Shown here: positions 57,614 to 64,000 of the stretch, piece by piece | Layout of the letters: every line of letters begins with the position of its first letter | Position numbering within the stretch: position 1 is the first letter of the stretch | DNA from: Russula earlei | Lineage: Eukaryota; Basidiomycota; Agaricomycetes; Russulales; Russulaceae | Length of the DNA stretch: 64,000 bases | NCBI GenBank assembly: GCA_025769875.1 | Contig: JAGFNK010000014.1 | Span: forward strand, 228,432-292,431 | Direction of reading: 5' to 3' | Made by a program: the position numbers and the translations under genes | Notes under the pieces: generated by a model | Told to the model about the DNA's origin: nothing | What the model saw: the letters and a program-made list of their open reading frames with translations, nothing else | Databases searched by the model: none

Positions 57614-60600
57614 ATGGCGGCTACATCTACGGGCTTGGGTGTTGATATAGAAGCTCAAAGATTTGCCTTGCAAACGACTGGTGTGTCCTATGATCCTCTC
57701 GCTACCACAAGTATTCCTAACAATTCCAGAGGCGGGAGGCGGAGAAACGCACGAGATGGAGATGCGTCTGTCTCCGTCGAAGAGCGATCATAAAGTGTCT
57801 ACCAACCACGAAGCCGACGTCGTGGTACAGACGATACAAGCAGAACAAGGCGAGATTACGTCTGCCACCGTGACCCAAACTCAACCGGTATTCGAGGTGG
57901 TTCCTAGCTCGGGTATGTATCAGCCAGTTGAGGTCTCGACGAATTGACTCAACGGAAATAAGAAGCAGTTGACAACACATCGCGAATCGATGGTAGTGCT
58001 CGCGTCGATCACGCTGACGGAGAACACGGGGACAAACGCATGATAGGCGATTTTGACAGCAGCGCCAACGCGCTCTGGACCCTCTATGGAAAAGAAGCAA
58101 AAAGCCACGACGAATCCCGAATTCAAACATTGAAGGACGACATGGATGGTGTTCTCATATTTGTCCGTCCATGCTTTGTCCATCCCATATACAAACGACT
58201 CGATAGCGTTGATTCTCGATCCCACAGGCTGGTTTATTCTCTGCTGCCCTCACCACATTTGCAATCGACAGCAAACAGGCTCTAAAACCGGGCCCGTCTG
58301 ATCAGACGGTGTACTACCTCCAACAAAACGTGGCCATTCTCTCTCAGATCTCTCGCCAAGTCTCTTTCTTGGCCCCTCAATTAGTCATCCCTACCACTCC
58401 GCCTCCGCCTTTCCCTTCTTTCAATCCATCGGCGTCCGATGTCCGTGTGAATGTATTTTTTTTCATGGCTCTCGCCTTCAGTCTTTCCGCAGCACTCCTA
58501 GCGATACTCGTCCAGCAATGGGTTCGCGATTACATGCACGTCTTCCAGCGATATGGCGACCCGTTGAAGAGTGCCCGGATTCGACACTACTTGTATGAAG
58601 GCTCGAAAGGGTGGTGCATGCCCATTGTCGCTGAGGCAGTACCTGGTCTTCTGCATCTCTCTCTCTTCCTATTCTTCATTGGGCTCGGGGACTTCGTGCT
58701 GAACATCAACACAACAGTGGGGATAAGTACGACTATTCCCATCGGGCTTTGTGGATGGCTGTACATATTCGTCACAATTGCGCCGGCGATATACCCGCAA
58801 TCGCCATACCAGAACTCATTCTCGGGCATTATCTGGTATACGATGCAGATATTACATGGGCGGAGATACAAAGATCGAGATGGCGAGTTGAAGCCCGTCA
58901 GTACAGACATGACACAAGGACAGATGCAACTCGCGATGGAAGAGACGGAGGAGCGCAAGGGACGAGACTCGCGAGCGATTCGGTGGCTGTTGAACAACCT
59001 ATCGGAAGATGCTGAAATGGAATCATTTGTGATGGCGATGCCTGGTTCATTTAACGAAGAATGGGGCGCCAAGGTATGGAATAGGATCTCCAAACCCATT
59101 GGATACGAGAATAATGCCATCAATGGGAACGAACTGGTTGCGGGACTCACAGTTACAAATCCTCACGTTTCTATGTCGGTCGTCCCCCGACCTTATTCAC
59201 GGATCGGGCCCGTTCCAAGCCTCTTTGGCTCGATCATTCGTCTGGTCAGGACGTGCACCGCGAGGCGTTCTTCCACGAATTCGATGACACTCCTACCTGC
59301 GCTTCATTCACATAACATTCATTTTCCCGTAGCGACGAATGAACGCAACGTCACTTACGAACTCAGCAGACGCATAGCACACTTTTTCGAGACATGCAAG
59401 AACCGCGGTGTTTTCGCAAACGATGAATTATGGCGTAGGCGCACGCGCGCATGTGTCGAGGCCACAGTATCACTGATTTGCTTCGCTGATGCTGAGGTCA
59501 GCTGGTTTGGCGACATTCTGCGACCTCTGGGCGACATTGGTAACTATGAAAAGACGCGCGAATTGTCGTTGGCGGGTATGGACCAGTCATTCGTGATGCG
59601 CTGGACATGCCTCTCGATTATGGCTATTCGATCGATGCTGAGCAGCTGTGAGTCTCTCAAGGCGGATGCGAGGACAGCCGTGGTTTCCTTTGGAGAATTT
59701 CGGTGTAGGAACGGCAATGAAGATGAGGTAACAGAGAAGAATGCTCAGGAAATCGACGAGACCATTGAGAACATGTGGAGGCTTGTGTTACATGACTGCC
59801 GTCAGTACATGCATGAACGAAGAATTCCCGTCTCCCAGCAGATAATAGAGTTCCTTGGCAATGGAGAAGCTCTAGAACCGGACTTCCGCCAATGGGAAAA
59901 TAAGCTGGAACCGACTATCGATTCCAAGATCTCTATTCTACAAGAAAGGATCGACGAGGCCTGTTACCGGATAACTCGACAACTACCCGCTATCAGCGTT
60001 CCATCTGATGATTTCCATTCACTTATCATCGCTCTCCAACATCTCGACTTGCCAGTCGGCCCTCTTAAATTGCAATTCGTACATCCCGGCTCGATTATCT
60101 GGACGTTTCACCGGCTGCACGACTTAATCCACGGTTTTTGCCCCCCGATACCCGATATCCAATTCAACGTCGTTCTGTTTGGGCAGAGAAATATATCGCA
60201 ACGCCAGCTGTGGCGTCTGCAAGATCTCCGTGATGGTGGTGGGTTTGGCTTTACCGTCGAACTCTTCCTCCTTGCCCTCGAGCAATTGCTCTCCGCATAT
60301 CCGAGTCCGTCACAGGCGTCCCACTCTGCGTTATATATCAGCACCTTTCGAACTATAACATCTGACTGGAACAAGTACAAGCACTCGCTTGGGACACAAA
60401 AAATCCTTCTCGATACAGTTGCGTCCGATCAAGGCATTCTTCGCGGGTTTGACTACCCAAAGTATATCACGGACGAGCTCTGGGAGTTGCTGGATAATAT
60501 GCTCCAAGGTCAGACAGGTCCACATATCGACAACGCGGTGCAGCAGCTCACAGATCGTCAACGTTTGGACAACCATGATTACGGGGCCAAAGCATTGGCG

Positions 60601-60633
60601 GTCATCTCTCGGTTGCAGGCATCGTCTTCGTAG
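57614..60633 (+). CDS. DUF6535 four-helix membrane protein
   Basis: Exon 1 starts MAATSTGLGVDIEAQRFALQ; short introns follow in phase, then SANALWTLYGKEAKSHDESR and KDDMDGVLIF joined to AGLFSAALTTFAIDSKQAL, the family core. Membrane helices are seen at AGLFSAALTTFAI, VNVFFFMALAFSLSAALLAI, LLHLSLFLFFIGLGDFVLNI and TTIPIGLCGWLYIFVTIAPA. The family loop QQWVRDYMHVFQRYGDP lies between helices 2 and 3. A long cytosolic C-terminal part of about 500 residues, helical and without recognised domain, ends at the stop at 60633. DUF6535 proteins are numerous in Agaricomycetes and have no assigned function. It is head-to-head with the NLR gene and lies between two NLR genes. Confidence 0.88.
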
Positions 60634-62656
60634 GGACCGAGCACCACCCCTCACACTAATGCTACCTTAATACGTTTACGAATATTCATGTCGCAGTTTG
60701 CATTGTATTATGCTCTTACCCTCAACGCAATGCCTTCCTTACAGTGTGCACTGACAGATGATGTGAAACAGCGCCGTGCTTCATTGAATCGGAACATTGA
60801 AACTGCGAGCATGAGATCACCGTGGTTATGTTTGGGGAGTTACGACCAGCCACTGACGAATGGGTGCCGATAGTATTTGTAGATTCTCGACAAACTGGGG
60901 TGCATAGAATGGGTGGCGATGAGGGGTAAGATCGTCAAGGTGATACGGCGCACCAAAGCGCACGTTCATTGCTGGCCCTTTCGAGATGGATCAAGAACCA
61001 TCACGCACTTCCCACATAACTGTGGCTCTGGATTAGAGGTCACGGGCAACCCTTTCTAGAAAGATCGCCGAGCCAGCATTGTGCGGAGTCGATGGTTGTG
61101 AATTCCTCCGGATCATCATGACAAAGTCCTGAAGCCAAGTGCGGATGCCGCCTCAGGCAGAGCGCATCACCACCCACATCCGCTCTTCGCCAGACGGTCG
61201 AGAGCCCAGGACACACTGGAATCATCGCGGGTCATAAGTGCGGGACGGCCCCAGAGAAAATTCGCCCAACTTTTCGTAGACACGACCTGAGCCGCTGATT
61301 TGGGGAGCGGGTGAATGTGCGGATCGTGACTTCTTCAGTCAAGTTATGAGACAACCGAAGGCATCATCGACGTTAAACTCTCGCCCGGGCCACCACCGCG
61401 ACTGAACCTTGGAGGTTTTATCTGCTGTGAATCAGTGTTGGTTCATCCGTCGTGTCTCTATGGATCACGTGGCCATAATATCGTCGCGTCTTCCTACTGC
61501 GCACGTGCCCCTATTCTGAAGAGTGCATGAACGGACCATAACGAACCAACATGTCATCTCGTCAAAACCCGCTAGCGCGTCACGGTTTCAGCGACCCAAG
61601 TTGAAGAGTGCAAATGATATGTGTCTGCATCAGTCTGAGACGAACAGCTTTTTCCTGGAAACGATTATCTGCATATCCCAATGAGGAGTTTCGCTCAAAG
61701 CGTGGCCAGCTACCTCATGGACTGTGAGCACTGCCACTATTTCCCGTCATTTGTGCACAGGTGAATACCCACCAGTCGCAGTTGGGATGGTGCTATTTGA
61801 CATACTGCACTGGTATGCTTCATCAGCCAAGCCATCATCAGAAGCAGGAATGTGCAGTGTGCCCACCTTTGAGAAGGAGTGCAGCAATACCAGAGGAAGC
61901 AACATGGAGCACAATCTTGTGTTGGGAGTGCAGCTGATAGCAGAGGGTGAAAATGTGAAAGCCAAAAGTAGACCAACATTGATGCATCAATTGACAGGAC
62001 AAACTCATTCCACCGTACCACGTTCGTCCCAGTGAGAACGGTCCAGGTCGGCTTCTAATACTAAGATTGATCGTTGATCACAAGACGCAGTCCGATCGAG
62101 TTCCCTATCAATGGGCCCCTACCAGATGTAGGTCATCTGTGCACACTGGTGCTAATGGCCCACTCCTAATCGTGTTGGCAAGTACTTGCCATTTTGGTTT
62201 TTCTAAGGCTCATCCGTATGTGAGCTTCCTAGCACTTGCACAGTTGTAAGGTGTGCCATCCAGCTGGCCGCAGAATCACACGCGCATGCATTTGTGTCAT
62301 CATGTTATGTCGTTTTCTTTTGCGTTTGCTCCACGCCACATTTGTCCAACCTTGCTCGAAAACCGCCGCGAGCACCCACGCGTACTCACGCGTTGGGTAA
62401 ATAAGCTGAACGTGCGTCATTGAATTGAAGAGGGGTCAGGACTTTCCGAATAACAAGAATATTGGGACTATAGCCAGGGGCCATCAGAGGTCCAGGGCAT
62501 TGTAAGCGGACTCCACTGATTTCGAGGAGCATCGCGGATCTCCACACGTTGTTACTACCCCAGGTCTCTCAGCTACGTTTGCGTTGACTTGTCTGCACGT
62601 GTCTTCGTTAGTGCCACTTCCGTTTAGGGGCGCATGTCATACCAGTGGGGCAAAGT
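60634..62656. other. 2 kb gap, no gene recognised
   Basis: Overlapping open frames on both strands around 61724-62035 have no recognisable family. Probably decayed sequence between the DUF6535 gene and the second NLR. Confidence 0.4.
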
Positions 62657-64000
62657 TTAAGGAATGGAAAATCCTATATACCCACAGATATTACTGGTAT
62701 AGGTTATGACAGAGTCGACTGTGTAGTACTCGGTTGAGTAGGGTGGGCCGGAATAACCCGAGTCTCCATAGTGAGACAACAGTTGTACGATTTCTTTCCA
62801 CCCACCCATTGACGCCCTTTCGAGAGCGGTCGAGTCACCGTGGTCGCGCACACTGACATCGGCGCCATACTCCAGTAATACACGAACGACCTCTGTTTGT
62901 CCATATGATGCCAAGTGCAAAGGTGTCTCACCGTGAATGGGCGCGCGCATCGATATTTGCGCCATGTTCCAATAAAGATCGCACGACTTGGGCATGTCCA
63001 CCAGATGCCACGTGCAGCGGGGTCCAGCCAAAACGGTCGCACGCATTGATATCCGCGCCATGCTCCAACAATAGGCGCACAACTTCGACGTGTCCACTTG
63101 ATGCCACATACAGGGGGGTTTCGCACTCGTCGTTCATGCCATTGACATTCGCATGGTGCTCAAGTAGCATTTGAGCGAACTCGAATCGTCCATCCATCAC
63201 CGCATTATGCAAAGGCGTCCAACCGTCGACGTCTCGGGCATTCACATTAGCGCCGTGTCGGAGCAGCCACTGTCCAATCTCGAGGGGTCCCATCCGCGAT
63301 GCCCGATGCAACAGTGTCTGGCCATATTTTCCCCGAATATCCAGATGTGGGAAATACCTGATCAGCAAAAAAAATGTCCGGTTTTCCTGCTCTTATCGAT
63401 GCGTGTAATGGGGTGACTTCGCGACCGCCCCTGGCGTATACGTGCTCTGGACGCTTGGTAAGGAGGTATTCTGATAAGTCAGGAAATCCGAGCCGTGCGG
63501 CGTAATATAGGGGTACAGCGTTAGGCTTCTGGGGGCGCCTGGTCGTCATGGTCTTCCGAGAATCCTCATCATATATCCAGAGCCAGGTGGAAAAATGTGG
63601 TTTAGCCGCATCGAACAGACGCTCCATCCCATCGTTGACGCGTGACGACACGTTTTTAAAACGGGCATGCTCTACCCAGTATCGAGCAGCGTATTGAGCA
63701 AGTGGAAAGCTCTGGATGCTGTCACGGTCGACGCGGCCATCCAGTCGGAGGAGAACACCAAGGGATGCTTGAGCGAGAATCGTATGTGCATCTTCAAGCA
63801 TAATGTGATATCGCGCGACGTCTCTGCTCCTTTCCGCCAGGCGCTGAGACATCAAAAACTCTTTGACCGAAAAGTGCGAGAATTGAACAATACGTGAATC
63901 CCCATCCTTGACGACGACGACCAGACCTGAGCATGCCGACATCACTGCTTCTTCTTGGTCCTCCCAGCGCCAACCTGGATTTAGTCTCGGGATCCCCTCA
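62657..64000 (-). CDS. second NLR protein, 3' part with ankyrin repeats (runs off window)
   Basis: Partial gene whose 5' end lies beyond the right edge. It begins within the post-NACHT region (SRIVQFSHFSVKEFLMSQRL, then SFPLAQYAARYWVEHARF), closely matching the same part of the NLR at 53350-57502. Ankyrin repeats follow (GWTPLHNAVMDGRFEFAQML, YVASSGHVEVVRLLLEHGAD, GETPLHLASYGQTEVVRVLL) and a short unique tail ending FSIP. Two single extra bases break the ankyrin frame: the T8 run (A8 on the plus strand, 63367-63374) should be T7, and one G is extra in the GC-rich stretch at 62941-62948. Either an assembly problem or a decaying paralogue. Confidence 0.8.

Noticed and set aside
61724..62035. 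Open frames on both strands in the 60.6-62.7 kb gap
   Set aside because: Mutually overlapping, no domain, no splice-supported extension.
1..64000. CRISPR arrays, rRNA, complete tRNA genes, telomere repeats
   Set aside because: None was seen; the window is a eukaryotic nuclear segment and no regularly spaced repeats or rRNA-like blocks were noticed. A covariance-model scan was not possible here.

Overview
This window comes from the nuclear genome of a filamentous basidiomycete, most likely an Agaricomycete. Almost every gene is cut by GT-AG introns of about 45-80 nt. The gene families (basidiomycete-style ATG13, a Pil1 protein with a long Pro/Ser tail, DUF6535 membrane protein, Goodbye-NACHT-ankyrin NLR proteins, pogo-like transposase) point to the same group. 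I cannot name the species.

Positions 1-48.5 kb are ordinary, gene-dense sequence. In order it holds: a KRE6/SKN1-type beta-glucan synthesis protein (-), gluconokinase (-), a 2.2 kb gap, transaldolase (+), two divergent paralogous ArAE/DUF2421 membrane proteins (- and +), an ECM14-like M14 carboxypeptidase homologue (-), ATG13 (-), a PTR2 peptide transporter (-), a small unknown protein (-), an Rpn14/PAAF1-like WD40 protein (-), an Sft1-type SNARE (-), a Pil1 eisosome protein (-), a Dot5-like peroxiredoxin (-), a Lys/Ala/Pro-rich basic protein (-), a glutathione transferase (+), an RNI-like LRR protein (+), calmodulin (-), a WASP/Las17 homologue (-), an 82-aa protein (+), proteasome subunit beta-3 (+) and a membrane protein of unknown function (-). 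Most are unrelated housekeeping functions: cell wall, pentose phosphate, autophagy, actin and membrane organisation, and proteasome. No metabolic cluster is visible.

From 48.5 kb the sequence becomes accessory. A decayed pogo/CENP-B-type DNA transposon with long inverted repeats and TA flanks occupies 48.7-52.3 kb. It is followed by a Goodbye-NACHT-ankyrin NLR (-), a DUF6535 four-helix membrane protein (+) that starts only 111 bp from the NLR start, a 2 kb gap, and the 3' part of a second ankyrin NLR (-) that runs off the right edge. The head-to-head NLR/DUF6535 pair is the best candidate here for an undescribed functional unit.

Two features run through the whole window. First, micro-exons are frequent and can be confirmed by family alignment: 7 nt in the carboxypeptidase; 7, 12 and 11 nt in calmodulin; 12 nt in KRE6; a 9-nt last exon in the basic protein; and a lone ATG before an intron in PUP3. 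Second, many otherwise well-conserved reading frames are broken by single extra bases (KRE6 x3, transaldolase x2, one ArAE paralogue x1, WASP x4, NLR2 x2, possibly the LRR protein). Every clear host-gene case is +1 and none is -1. Residual insertion errors in the assembly are the simplest explanation, but a biological cause should be tested. All gene models are hand-spliced from family knowledge without transcript data.
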